Below, one piece after another: positions 48,095 to 59,186 of a stretch of 64,000 bases of DNA (the stretch's first letter is position 1; every line of letters begins with the position of its first letter). Origin of the DNA: Phialocephala subalpina (lineage: Eukaryota > Ascomycota > Leotiomycetes > Helotiales > Mollisiaceae). The DNA is taken from contig FJOG01000007.1 in assembly GCA_900073065.1 (NCBI GenBank), positions 1,601,156 through 1,665,155 on the forward strand. Reading direction: 5' to 3'. The notes beneath the pieces were generated by a model. That model was not told the DNA's origin and did no database searches. It saw nothing but the letters and a program-made list of their open reading frames with translations. A program made the position numbers and the translations under genes.

Positions 48095-49081
48095 CTAAAG
48101 GAACGGGACATATGTACGACATGAGATTTCAAAATCTTTTGAAAGCAGACGCCGCATGATGCAATAGTCAATGAGTGCTTGATTCAATCCCCAAACTTGA
48201 TAGTCTGAGAAGTATTGGTCATGGATCCTTCGAGCATAGTCTTCTATCGCTGGGAAACTCTTCACAACCTTCTGTGAGGTTGGTGCTCTGTGAAAGTTGG
48301 TCAGAATCGCAGATTGGGCCTTATGATTAAGCAAGGACTTACGCAGGAGAGATCATAGCTCCAATGATGAACCCAAAGAGCACCGCATCAGCTTCCGATG
48401 GTCTGTCCCCTCCCAATACCCAGAAACATGGCTTCGCGTCCCTCGTGTCTGCCCGTCTCTTCCTTGCATCGACCAGTAGACTGTTTATATTCTTCCAGAT
48501 CTCCTCCCTGAATGTATCAATCTCAGGGCCAGAGAATCGAGCTGTGCCTTGCCCATATAAAGTTGTCATTGTGCTTCGGTACGCCAGCAATCCTACGAGA
48601 ACTCGCATTGGGTAAGGGATGGACCCAAGAGCGTGGTCCCTCATCGTGTAGTAATGTTCGTGCCATTTTTCGTAGCTCTGATTGTTTGTATTAGCATTGT
48701 GCATTCATCAATTGGAAGCAAATGTACCTGATAAAAGTACAGCTTCTCCTCCAGCAATGCCCTCAAGGCCATATCGTGCGCCCTCTCCACAGGACCAAGG
48801 TCCGCATTGAGGTCAGGCAGCAAGTCATCCTCTACCAATCTGCCAATGATCTGCGAGGAATCTGCAATCATTTCTGGCTCATGGCCAGCCCTAGAAATCT
48901 CGACGTAAGGTATCTTACCCTTCGGCGCCGTTCGTGGTGATCCTGCTTCTGCTTTGTACGAGAGTCCAGCAAATCGTAATCGTGCTTCGAGTTTCGTCAC
49001 GAAGGGAGACCACACATAACCCGGATCGCTCCATCCACGATAGAGAGTGATGCTGGGCTTTGTCGAGGATTTCGAGGGCAT
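48095..49081 (-). CDS. Glutathione S-transferase-like protein of the FAXC/metaxin-related type, 293 aa
   Basis: Exons: 49081-48728, 48677-48343, 48287-48095; total 882 nt. The N-terminus (ITLYRGWSDPGYVWSPFVTK) and the thioredoxin-like fold ending in GKIPYVEI with DSSQII match the GST_N domain of failed-axon-connections homologues. The C-terminal helical domain has PSEADAVLFGFI, equal to the S-x-A-D motif of GST C domains. Catalytic use of glutathione is uncertain in this subfamily. It is the only intact metabolic-type gene within the 43-52 kb accessory block. Confidence 0.8.
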
Positions 49082-49554
49082 GGTCGCTGAGTTCGAGGTA
49101 CGTCGATCGGCAGATGGAGTAGTAATCTGGCTGCGACGAGCGACAATTGCTTGTGTTTTTGGCTTCTATTGGTCCTAGATAGTAAGTGCTGTCGGTGTTA
49201 GAAGTATAGCAATGGGCTGAAGATGCCATATTTATATTTCTTTGGAAGGAGCAATCCAATTCAGTCACTGCCGTGGTGTTGTGGAAACTTGCTGTCTCCG
49301 AAGTCCGTTGGGGGCTTAAATTTAGCGCGCTCCAGCCTGCAAGGTTCGGCATCTGCACCACTCCACTCTCCATTGGGATGGTACGGTATCGCTACCTTGC
49401 ATCCAGATGTGCCAATCGACTCGCAAAGGAGTTCGATCAATACAATATGCCACACAGTGAGCACTACTCGACTGGAGAGTCCATGAAATCTTATTAATCT
49501 TAGTCCCTGGCTTGCTGTGCTTTAAGATTTCAAGACTACCCCGCTTCATCTGTT
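49082..49554. promoter_or_regulatory. Divergent intergenic region
   Basis: A 473-bp region between the GST-like and SET genes, which diverge. It must contain both promoters; I see no distinctive motif. Confidence 0.35.
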
Positions 49555-51369
49555 ATGGAACTTCCATGGGACCACAGTGCTTGGAAGCCAACGGCTGGTG
49601 CTTTCGAGTGGTCAGGCGGCCATTGGGAAAAGCCATCCAAGAAGGTACGAGCCCATTCCAATAACTGATTTGGTCCATAAGCTTACAGAAACAGGAATTC
49701 GTGAAGCTGAGAGGACAACTTGCAACTACTGCTAAAAAGGCTCAAGATAATCCTCACGAAGCAAGATTTCGATTTCAAAGGGGCAAAACGCTATACGACC
49801 TTGGGTATCCAGAGCTGGCTGCTGGGGATTACGAAAAGACATTGATGCTCATTGAGTATGGTCTTGATTTCTCTTCAGATTTGGGTGAGGATGTACGCGT
49901 GCTTGGGCTTCAGAAATCTGCGAAGAAAAAGGTTAGCATTCCTTCTTCATCCATCATTTTGATCTTGATATACTGATAGAATGAAGCCAAGCTTGTCACC
50001 CGAGGCTGCCCAACAGACTGTGAGCGGCAATTTGGAGAAATTGAGAAAGAAGACGTGAGCATACTCAGGACTGAGTTCTTTTCGATTCTTCGATGTTCAT
50101 CTTCTGTCGTTTTAGGTACTTGAACTATGTCGATGCAGTATATGCAACGAGAGCTTACCCGGATATGGTCGAAATATGTAAAGAGGCCCTGGAAAACTAT
50201 CCCGGAGACCCAGACATCAGAGAACTTCTAGGAGGAAGCGAATGTGTCTATTCCGAATATGTAAAGAAGTCCAAAACCATGCTCCAAGCGCAAGGAGAGA
50301 CACTCGAGGACTCTGCATGGGGAATGATAGCCACCAAGTCATATCCATGGGCCCCACCTGAGATGCGAACACGCGCTGCGGAAACAATGATAGCTGCAAA
50401 CAAAATGCTTGAATCATACTCGGATTGTCTCGAGATACGCCCCTCAGCCCTTGGAGGACCAAAGGCGGCCACGCAATGCTTCGGTATGTTTGCGAAGCGC
50501 GATATCAAGGAAAACGAGAGGATTCTCAATGCCCCAACTGCCGCAGGCGTAGCCAACAAACCCGTGACAGGCCAATACTGTTACAACTGCGCCTCGGAGC
50601 TGAAGATGGCCCAAGTCTCATCTTTCAGCTGCTGCCCAAGCATGAAATTCTGTGGTAAGGATTGTCTTCAAATTGCTGAGGACAATTACCATAAAGCTCT
50701 CTGTGGCAAAGACTTCACTGATCTATACCAAGCTGCATCAAGTCAAGATCCCCAGGAGTCATCAAAAGGTCGAGATAGTTTGGTATTTTTACGTCTCATT
50801 GCTATCAGTATTCAGTCCGGTACTCATCCACTCATGACTCCGCCCATCTCATGGCTCGTGGCAAATGATGAGTCTCCATCGCCCATACCTTGGAGCCGAG
50901 GCGCAAATATCACAGGTCCATTGAAGGCCATACAGAAGCTCGGCCTGGACATTTTTGCAGAAGAATATGATACCTGGGTCCTGCAGACTATGTGGTAAGC
51001 TACCTCTGAGTCCGTCCTCCTAGGAATTCTCTAATCTCAAGTTCTTGAAGGTACAGAGTAATGAACAACGCCAGAACACACAACACAACCGTGAAACAGA
51101 AGATCGTCAACCCGCTATACTCGTTATTCAATCATAGCTGCGAACCTAGCACTATGGACCAGACAGATCTATCTCCGACAATATCATCGACCTCGCGAGC
51201 TGTAATGATTGCTACTAAGGATATCAAGGCAGGTGAAGAAGTCTATGATACTTACTTGAACCCCATGTACCTCAGCGCGCCAAAAGCAATAAGACAGAAG
51301 GAGATGGAAAGGGGAGGGTGGCTTGACGCCAGAGGCTGTAGGTGCAGAAGATGCTTGGCAGAGCGTTGA
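49555..51369 (+). CDS. SET-domain protein with zinc-binding insert (SMYD-like), 532 aa
   Basis: Five exons: 49555-49644, 49689-49931, 49987-50054, 50116-50994, 51051-51369; total 1599 nt. TPR-like helices come first (ARFRFQRGKTLYDLGYPEL, VEICKEALENYPGDP). The SET core begins at GMFAKRDIKENERIL (about 257). A MYND-like zinc segment follows: YCYNCASEL at 289-292, CCPSMKFCGKDC at 306-317 and a later HKALC. The SET catalytic loop NHSCEPS is at about 454. AGEEVYDTYL and the post-SET GCRCRRC complete the domain. Such proteins methylate lysine in histones or other proteins using S-adenosylmethionine. The acceptor of exon 3 is chosen to keep frame. It converges with cysteine-rich gene D. Confidence 0.85.
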
Positions 51370-51544
51370 GGACTTTGCACTACTTGATCATCACCGAAAA
51401 AGGCAAGGACATAGAAGGCAGGATATCCCAAAGCTGTGGGGACTTTCAGAGAAGAGGGCTTGGAATCAACCAATGCACTTCATACCACGTCGCAAATTCC
51501 AAGTGGGAAGACTAGAAATGCTCACATTCGTTCTGTTGCCTCCG

Positions 51545-52051
51545 TCAGATCAAAGGCATAAACCCAAACTCAGGAGAAACCACCAAGTCACTTGACTCAT
51601 CTGGTGGGGAATCTCCCGCTTCATCCTCTCCATCATCTTCATCCCAACCACTATTCTCATCAAGAACCCCGGCTCCATCCTCTTTGCCTCTCTCCTTAAT
51701 CTGACATTCGTCTGGACCATAGCCCTTTCCTACGCAGTAGTCACATGGCGCATATCCATTCACATTATGTGTACAACTCAATCTCTCCTTCCCCAGACTG
51801 ACGCATATCGCAAATGGCTGATCTGGTGGTGCTATCGGTGTTGGTGGCGAGGCTGAGGATGCACTGGTGCTGGCGATGGTGGTCGGTCTGGAGAGTGTGG
51901 GGGGTTTGCGATGGCTGAGGGTGCAGCAGTAGCCAGTTGCATTGTCCTGGCAGCGATACCAGCATCTAGTTGAGCGGTCCAGGATAGAGCTGGGGTTTGA
52001 TCGAATGCTGGACGGATGAAGGTGGTACCAGATTGTGCTGCTTCTCGATGC
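51545..52051 (-). CDS. Short cysteine-rich protein D, 5' end unresolved
   Basis: One frame is open from 52051 to the stop at 51545. It holds TRCWYRCQDNATGYCC, a Ser/Thr/Pro linker, ICVSLGKERLSCTHN and GYAPCDYCVGKGYGPDECQI, then an acidic tail (DEDDGEDEAGD). The APC-x2-C-x4-GY-x2-DEC segment matches gene B closely. No ATG exists in this frame; ATG 52074 starts another frame (MTNQQTTEHREAAQSG), and no intron that I tried joins the two. A one-base indel, an unseen first exon or a real frameshift are all open. Confidence 0.5.
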   Translation of the reverse strand, partial: ASRSSTIWYHLHPSSIRSNPSSILDRSTRCWYRCQDNATGYCCTLSHRKPPTLSRPTTIASTSASSASPPTPIAPPDQPFAICVSLGKERLSCTHNVNGYAPCDYCVGKGYGPDECQIKERGKEDGAGVLDENSGWDEDDGEDEAGDSPPDESSDLVVSPEFGFMPLI

Positions 52052-52181
52052 TCAGTAGTTTGCTGGTTGGTCATGCCTCTTTCTTCCTAGGTGGGCTCTG
52101 TTCTATGACTTGCGTGAGTCATAGCGATGAGTCCTCCATCGATTCCGGAGACGGCATGGTCCCAGCGCCTGATTGGACGAG

Positions 52182-52215
52182 CTTCTTCTTCTTCTTCTTC
52201 TTCTTCTTCTTCTTC
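52182..52215. repeat. (CTT)n microsatellite, about 34 nt
   Basis: An uninterrupted CTT run of eleven units plus one base. Confidence 0.9.
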
Positions 52216-52474
52216 AGTAGTCTGCTAGAGGTTTTGTCGCTCCATCTTGTGTAATCGTGCGCCGAATCTGCTTATCGTTGTCTCGAGACTTGAGTTTCCC
52301 TTCATGTAGAGGAGATACCCTGTGTTATAGTGACAAGGACTCAAAGAAGCTCATTGCTTGTCCTTGAAGGCGAAGATAACAGTTGAATCTCTCGATATTG
52401 CTCAAAGGTTCTACCACAACGCACAGTGGCGAGCAATGAAGCTGCTGCTTGACTATTTTATTGACTTTTGACCG

Positions 52475-52974
52475 TTTCTTTCCCTACCCCTCTCTTGCCA
52501 TCCGTAATTGAGAGGGCATGATCCCTGAACCTCAACTGCATTTACCATCGTCCAGCCTTCCCTGAAACCTTTCGGCCCATTTAGCATTCTCGAATGTCCT
52601 GTCAAGGCTGAAAAATTGAGAAAGCCGACTGCATTCGAAGGACGTCCACACTCCAGTCTACAGTCGTTGCCTCGCTCGGGGGGGATTTTTTTTTGAAAAC
52701 TACTATACAAGAGAAAGTCTCAACTTTCTTTCCCTACCCCTCTCTTGCCATCCGTAATTGAGAGGGCATGATCCCTGAACCTCAACTGCATTTACCATCG
52801 TCCAGCCTTCCCTGAAACCTTTCGGCCCATTTAGCATTCTCGAATGTCCTGTCAAGGCTGAAAAATTGAGAAAGCCGACTGCATTCGAAGGACGTCCACA
52901 CTCCAGTCTACAGTCGTTGCCTCGCTCGGGGGGGATTTTTTTTTGAAAACTACTATACAAGAGAAAGTCTCAAC
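52475..52974. repeat. Second perfect 250-bp tandem duplication
   Basis: Bases 52475-52724 and 52725-52974 are the same sequence, including a run of G followed by nine T. The period is exactly 250 bp, the same as the duplication at 45564-46063, although the two units are unrelated in sequence. Confidence 0.95.
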
Positions 52975-53417
52975 TTCTGCAATTCGGGTAGCTCACCAAC
53001 CGACAAGGTAGACAAGGTGTCACAAAGTCAGGGTGTCTAACGCCGTAGATGGGATGAGAATAGTAAGACTGCTAGATCTGGAATGGCTGATTCGGGATAT
53101 GCCAGCCCTGAGAGGAAGGGTTGTGAGTTTGAGACTGGGTTGCATAAGGCATAGACGCAGTCGGGTGCATGTGCCAGGTGACTGGTGTGCAGCTTAGAAG
53201 AATGGTGACAATTCGGATATCGCTCGCGTACTGCTGCTAGAACTGTTCCACTCCGTGTCTTTAGGGTTCTGTTTCTGCCATTCTGGGGTGGTCGACCAGA
53301 CTTCAGAGAAGGTGCGATTTTCGTAGATAGTCACGACGACTTGGGCTTGCTCCATGAAACGGGGGATAGGATGCTGATTGTACGTATCATACTGGTTTTC
53401 CTGCTACGACTATCCTG

Positions 53418-53909
53418 CTAATTGCTTGCATAACACCCTGCCATTATGCATCTCACATATCCTAAGATAAGACTTTGGTTCCAAACAGCTACATGACTTG
53501 GTCGTCGGTATTCAGGAGGCAGCCAGAGAATTTTTGTGCCCCCTTCCACTACCCAATCATTTGACACAAGTAGAGTATTCACCTGCCTGCTGTTTAGCAA
53601 GAAGACGGCTGAGTTGACCGAGCCCGTATAGCCCTCGAGTATTTGCAGCAGTTTCCTTGTGACAGTGTCCCAGAGCCGGACTGTATTATCGTACGAGCCA
53701 GACACAACCTGCTTGCCGTCTAGCGAGAAGGCAACTGAAGAGGCCGAGCTCGAGGAGCCTTCGAGCGTCTGTAGCAGTTTCCCTGTGACGGCATCCCAGA
53801 GCCGGACCGTGTTATCGTACGAGCCAGGCACGACTTGCTTGCTGTCCGGCAAGAAGGCAGCTGAGTAGACCGAGTTCGTATGGCCTTCGAGTTTGCGTTT
53901 TGTTTCCAT
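53418..53909 (-). pseudogene. WD40-repeat C-terminal remnant of an NLR-type (NWD) gene
   Basis: The frame from ATG 53909 to 53418 (163 aa) begins at once with WD40 repeats: RKLEGHTNSVYSAAF, VPGSYDNTVRLWD, VVSGSYDNTVRLWD, then a partial third. Two repeats lie exactly 126 bp apart with high DNA similarity, typical of the fast-evolving WD repeats of NACHT-WD40 incompatibility proteins. It ends with TKILWLPPEYRRPSHVAVWNQ-type sequence, the usual closing segment of that family. The NACHT part and most repeats are missing, so this is a truncated remnant; the neighbouring NACHT gene has a different C-terminus. Confidence 0.65.
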
Positions 53910-54257
53910 GAGCGATCGCGAGTTTCACCCCTTTCTTAGTTGACGGAGCCGCTGGGGCTTGGTTATTGAGCGGCCACGTCTTCTTCTCCAACGAGTCTCT
54001 TCTCACGCACACGAATCCAATATCAATTTAATTTACATCAGAATCACCCAGTAGACTTAGAATTATCCTTTCCTGGATGATGCTGGTTCAGCTCGCAAGA
54101 GTCGAGAGGGGTCGTCATAGTGTTGTTGCAGAGTGGACGCAACCCCCCAAGTCCTCATTGATTATTGTACCCTGGGCTTGACTTCTCAGCTATTGTCGGG
54201 CTATTTTCAACTTGCGTCGAGGGTTGGATTGACTAAGTATTGGTGAGAAGGTTGTCT
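53910..54257. other. Intergenic
   Basis: Short spacer between the WD40 remnant and the NLR-type gene. A 45-codon minus-strand frame just before (GNPFGRGSFIAAAIEI, near 54240-54380) overlaps the NLR end in another phase and is unexplained. Confidence 0.35.
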
Positions 54258-57200
54258 TCAACGAAGCGGTCCTCGGGATTTCCGTGGGATTTGTCGCGAA
54301 TTTCGATAGCGGCTGCAATGAAGGATCCTCGACCGAAGGGGTTTCCTAGAATCCAATCGGAACCTATCATTACGCTGTTTTACCACTGTTGCGCCTTTGG
54401 AAATCAGCAACTCTCGAGTTGACTCAACCAGCGGATGCTCGAATGTAGTGAACGCGTCATTGAAAATTGACAGTGCCGACATCTTGAACACGACTGGTTC
54501 GCTATCTTGAGCGGCATAGACTGTGGCCTGCAGATCCGCACCGTATTCTGCGAAGAGTCTGAAAGTCTTCACCCATCTCAAACGTAAATCATCCATTTCT
54601 GTTGTCTGTACCCATTGCTGTGGATAGTATGCTTCTGCTCCTTGCGTATTCTGAGAGGCTAAGCAGAATCGCTGCTGGGCATGGAGCAGGGCATCTTCCC
54701 AGATAGTCCCGCCACGTGTAGCACGCATATTCACACCCCGTGATAGATTTAATGTCTGGTTCGGATCGCATCCCTTTTTCAAAAGTCCCTCGACTATCTC
54801 CGGGTCAATGTTATCTCTCTCTTGATCCCTGATTGCGTAGTCGGGCGCTATATGCGAAATGGCGTAATGGAGTAAAGGCATCCCTGGCTTCGATGAAGGT
54901 TCATAGCCCACATGGATAGCTTCAATGACGGATCGAGTCATGCGGATGGCTATCAGATATGCTACGAAATCACTGTGCCACTGATCTGGTTCAGTCCAAT
55001 CATAGCGGAAAGTTGTCCAATGTGGTGACCGTTGTTTCGCCTCGCTCTCTCTACCTTCAGTTATGCTTGACGGTGGAGTTGCATGAGCATCCTGCATCAA
55101 TTTGTCGAGAGCCTTGAAATAAAGCAGTTGGGATTTGCAAAGGATATTCTCAGCTTGAATTGCGTGAAATAATATCAAATTGATGATTCCATCGGATGCA
55201 AAGTAGGCCAACAAATCATTCCCCTTAAGGAACGGCCCGGACTCTGCCGTTTGTGTGTGGTGATGGCGAAGTTGGGTACAGCCAGTGACCTGCAATTGCC
55301 GCAGAGCACATGTCAATATGCGAACATGGAGATTTGGGGTATTCGTCGAACGTCTGGTCGCGAGCCAGTTTTGCATTTTGTCTGATGCCAGAAACTCCTT
55401 GACAGTTAGATGCAGGAACTGGACGCGATAATACCTCCGAACGGCATAGAATACTTTGTCTCCGCTTATCTCAATTAAACCTGCGCAGCGACTTTTTAGA
55501 CGTCTAGATACCAAAACATGTCGCCGTTCGATCTTTTTATCGCAATATACCTCTTGCTGTGCTGAAAGAGCAGCTTTTGGGTCTTCATCAACAAATGATA
55601 GTGCAAGTGGAGTTAAGGGAGATACTGCGATGTGAACGATTCGAAACAGCTGGGCCGCTTGTTCGTGGTAGCGTGGCTTGATGTTTTCAACTATTCTTTG
55701 ATAAAGTGGTTCTAAGCCGGCTGGGAGTTCTGATAGCCGTCTTTGGAGGTCCTTCATATCGTCACCGCCTTCCAAGCCTTCGATCAGAGAGTTGACTACA
55801 AGTGTGACCCACAGGAAAACCTAGAAATCCCGAAGAGTCAGCAGCTTTTCGGACATATGAAACATTGATTAGTCCGTACGAGTCTAGAGGTGTCAAACAA
55901 CGGTCGAAATCCTCTCAGAACATCCAGGATAGGGCCCCAAAAAAGATGTGCACTGACCCCTTCGGCCTTTTCAAGGATTTCTTCCATTATTTGGTCTGAG
56001 GTCACTCGATCGTTGGCAGCGAGTTCTTTTAAGTGGACGTCTTTGTCGAACTTGTCCGTGACATACTTTTTGATATCCCCCACAGTCAGGTCTTGCACCT
56101 TGAGGTGCCTGTGCATCTAGTAAGCGTTCTCAAACGCAAGTAGAGGCCGACTGGAGAGACAAAGTTGCACCCGTACCGAATCACTCGAAGGGCGAGCGAG
56201 CTCGTCAAGGACGGCGATGATATCTTTGTGCTCCCCTGAAAACTCATCAAGGCCGTCAATGAGCAGACAAAGACGAAGGCTCAAGGCTTTCTGGTTGACG
56301 ATTGCTCTGAATGCTGCTTTCAACTCTGATAATGTCCACTGCCATCCTCCATTTCTATGGATTCGATCTCTGCCCTTTGAAAACATCGTAAACTGACGGG
56401 GTAGAACGACCGAAATCAATTGTCGGTACTGTGATAGAATTCTGTGTAAAATAGCACGAAAAAGCCCCTCTTGTGACTTGAGTAGTGGATGAGGTCCCCG
56501 GTCGTGGAAAAGAACCCGGCCACACAAATGTTCTCAATGTCGGAAGGAAGACTTCGGCGCGTTTTGGGATTCTCATACAAATATTTCATGAGAGTGGACT
56601 TCCCACAGCCTGCTTTGCCGCTGATCCAATAGATCTCCTGGCCACTTCTTAGCCAGTCCGTAAACCCGGGTTCTGGACTTTCGTATATCCAACGGAAAGT
56701 TTGTGCATGGGCTTCGGCAATATCTTCGTACCGTTCATCCATTCCACGGAACGCCAGAAGATCCAGAATAGCTGGTCTGTCAGATTTGAGGATGGAAGAG
56801 ATAGGGAGCAGAGGCCATACTTTCTTCACACTCTTCCTGGAATTCGTCCGGTGCTACAATTCCAGTATACATCAGCTCTGTTTTGGTAATGTTTCCGCCG
56901 AACCTAGTTCGAGTGGTCTAAAAGAAGATCGAACTTACTCCTGAAAGCTGATGACGAGATGAAATTCTGTGTTTGTGCTTGGAAATTGAGATCCTTCGTT
57001 TCTACCGGGACAGTATTAACTACAATATCTCGCCCCCTAGTTCAATCATCCTTACCAAACGACATTGTGGTTGCATTGTACATCTTGGCGGACCCAGTCG
57101 CAAGATACTGATCCCCTTCGACATTGTTGATGTTCTGAGTTCCGTGTACGTCCCCGAGCATATTAGTTGTAATCGTGGAATCGCGAAACTCAGAGTCAGG

Positions 57201-57698
57201 CACCGATGTTTTGATGTCCGACACTTCTTTCAGAGCCTTGGCAATCTGCTGGATTTGGTCCTTGGTGAACGCCTGCAACCCATAATCAGATGCTAGAAGC
57301 TGAATATCCTCCAACATTCCCTTCATCAGTATCTCTACTTTGCCCCCCTTTCCCAGTGTTCTGACGGCCTTGAGGTAACGTTCTGGTCGTGAAGCATCGT
57401 CTGGTGGAATGACCTTCTTGAATAGCTTGTCCAACTTCTCCGCCCTCTTCCCGCAACGCTCAATGACCGGCTTCATTGCCTTGCGCGAATTTTCGTCGAT
57501 CTCGCCATCATGGATATGTCTCTCGGCAGATACCAGAATAGTCCGGACTATTGGCAGTCGTTCAGCAACCTCCCGAAAAGCTTCTGGGAGGCCTTCTGCG
57601 TTCGCAGCCGCGTCGTACACTTGTTTTGCCCGGTCGACAATAGCAATGACCGAGGATATAAGACCGAGCACAAGACTTGCTTCAGCGACGCCGGTCAT
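54258..57698 (-). pseudogene. SesA-NACHT NLR-type gene, broken by a frameshift and a nonsense codon
   Basis: Start ATG 57698; the first exon runs to 57056, then 56853-56821, 56771 onward, and after an intron (55957-55821) 55820-54258. The N-terminal domain (VAEASLVLGLISSVIAIVD) is the SesA type found on fungal NLRs. It is followed by a Gly/Asn/Gln-rich segment (VHGTQNINNVEGDQYLATG) like amyloid signalling motifs. The NACHT part has the P-loop ISGKAGCGKST and Walker B LCLLIDGLDEFSG. Two lesions are seen. At 56508-56511 a run of four A on the plus strand is one base short to connect VAGFF with FHDRGPHPLLKSQ. At 56119-56117 a TAG separates FENAY from MHRHLKVQDLT. The rest is helical (LEPLYQRIV, VQFLHLTVKEFLAS) as usual after NACHT. 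Such proteins sense ligands and signal cell death. A sequencing error could cause the frameshift. Confidence 0.75.
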
Positions 57699-58601
57699 GA
57701 TGTTGACGGCGTAAGAAGCCGTGAGATGGAGGTAATATTCGATTTCTCTTCGAAGTCGAGTCCAAGGCTTCAATCAGCTTTTGTTCGACGAGCTGAATGC
57801 GCGTCGTCGTATTTACTTTTTTTTTGTGGCTGTGCTTACGAGCCTGCCGATAGAAGTCCGTGTTTTAAGGCATTTCGCTAACAAGCCCTATAACTATTTT
57901 GGAAGCTTTTATTATATGTTCAGAATCATTTTTAAACGCTTTATAAACTTATTCTGCCTTTTTTTTATTGTATATACTCGAAGTATATAAGATTTTAATT
58001 TATAATTATTAAAATGCTTCTCTCGTTCCGAAAGAAAGGGGTCCGCCCGCTCTGATTGGCTCGACAAGCGAGCCAACAGACGGCCCCCTTTCTTCCTCTA
58101 CTCGACGCGCATTTTGCTCCGCAGGCCTCGCAGGGGCGCCCCTGCGGGGGGCCATAGGCTCTCTAACTTACAATTTATCCTTCTTCTTAATTTCAAGTCA
58201 AAATCTCTTAATTTGAGGTTACTAGAGAGTATAAAAGTAATAGGTTTTGAGGAGAGCAAAGTAGCTCTCGACGGAATAAGGTTCTTCCGGTGCGATAGTT
58301 ACTCCAAAGCCTCAAAATACTCCAAGGGGACACCCCCTAAGACCCCCGGCTTATATCTGCTTATCGCAACCCACCCAAATAACCTTATTTACCAGTGGGA
58401 GACCCCTTAGGACCCCCCTTAAGAACTACGTAACTATAAAGTTATAAAGAGAGTAATATTTTAGTATTCTAGCGTCTAATGCTCTAACGTCTAGTATTCC
58501 AGCGTCTAATGGCCTTAGTGCCTTAAGTAGAAACGCACTTGGGAAGTTTTGCGATTGCGATTATATAGCGCGCGACTACTGTGGAGGGGTAAACCTCTTG
58601 G
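57699..58601. repeat. AT-rich, repeat-like DNA left of the gap
   Basis: From about 57880 the sequence becomes AT-rich and TpA-rich. It contains direct repeats of a 20-mer (58462-58481 and 58492-58511, one difference) and phrases like CCCCTAAGACCCCCGG repeated nearby. No open reading frame of transposon type survives. It looks like degraded transposon DNA, though I cannot name the element. Confidence 0.5.
58129..58146. repeat. 18-nt perfect palindrome
   Basis: CGCAGGGGCGCCCCTGCG is its own reverse complement. It sits in GC-rich sequence within otherwise AT-rich DNA. It could be a transposon end hairpin or a protein site. Confidence 0.6.
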
Positions 58602-59186
58602 NNNNNNNNNNNNNNNNNNNNNNNNNNNNNNNNNNNNNNNNNNNNNNNNNNNNNNNNNNNNNNNNNNNNNNNNNNNNNNNNNNNNNNNNNNNNNNNNNNN
58701 NNNNNNNNNNNNNNNNNNNNNNNNNNNNNNNNNNNNNNNNNNNNNNNNNNNNNNNNNNNNNNNNNNNNNNNNNNNNNNNNNNNNNNNNNNNNNNNNNNNN
58801 NNNNNNNNNNNNNNNNNNNNNNNNNNNNNNNNNNNNNNNNNNNNNNNNNNNNNNNNNNNNNNNNNNNNNNNNNNNNNNNNNNNNNNNNNNNNNNNNNNNN
58901 NNNNNNNNNNNNNNNNNNNNNNNNNNNNNNNNNNNNNNNNNNNNNNNNNNNNNNNNNNNNNNNNNNNNNNNNNNNNNNNNNNNNNNNNNNNNNNNNNNNN
59001 NNNNNNNNNNNNNNNNNNNNNNNNNNNNNNNNNNNNNNNNNNNNNNNNNNNNNNNNNNNNNNNNNNNNNNNNNNNNNNNNNNNNNNNNNNNNNNNNNNNN
59101 NNNNNNNNNNNNNNNNNNNNNNNNNNNNNNNNNNNNNNNNNNNNNNNNNNNNNNNNNNNNNNNNNNNNNNNNNNNNNNNNNNNNNN
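58602..59186. other. Assembly gap of 585 N
   Basis: Unknown bases; the length may be an estimate. The gap lies inside the AT-rich repeat-like block, as expected for collapsed repeats. Confidence 0.99.

Larger units (their letters stand above)
52052..53417. other. Intergenic with microsatellite and duplication
   Basis: Outside the two repeats listed separately I see no gene. Open frames of 85 codons inside the duplicated units are identical because the DNA is identical, and they carry no motif. Confidence 0.4.

Noticed and set aside
52453..52960. Two nearly identical 85-codon minus-strand proteins
   Set aside because: They are the same DNA counted twice in the tandem duplication, and show no motif.
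52475..52974. CRISPR-like or satellite array
   Set aside because: Only two units, each 250 bp, with no spacers; a simple tandem duplication.
54258..57698. Toxin-antitoxin or bacterial transfer origin for the NACHT gene
   Set aside because: The introns, SesA domain and fungal NLR layout indicate a native fungal gene.
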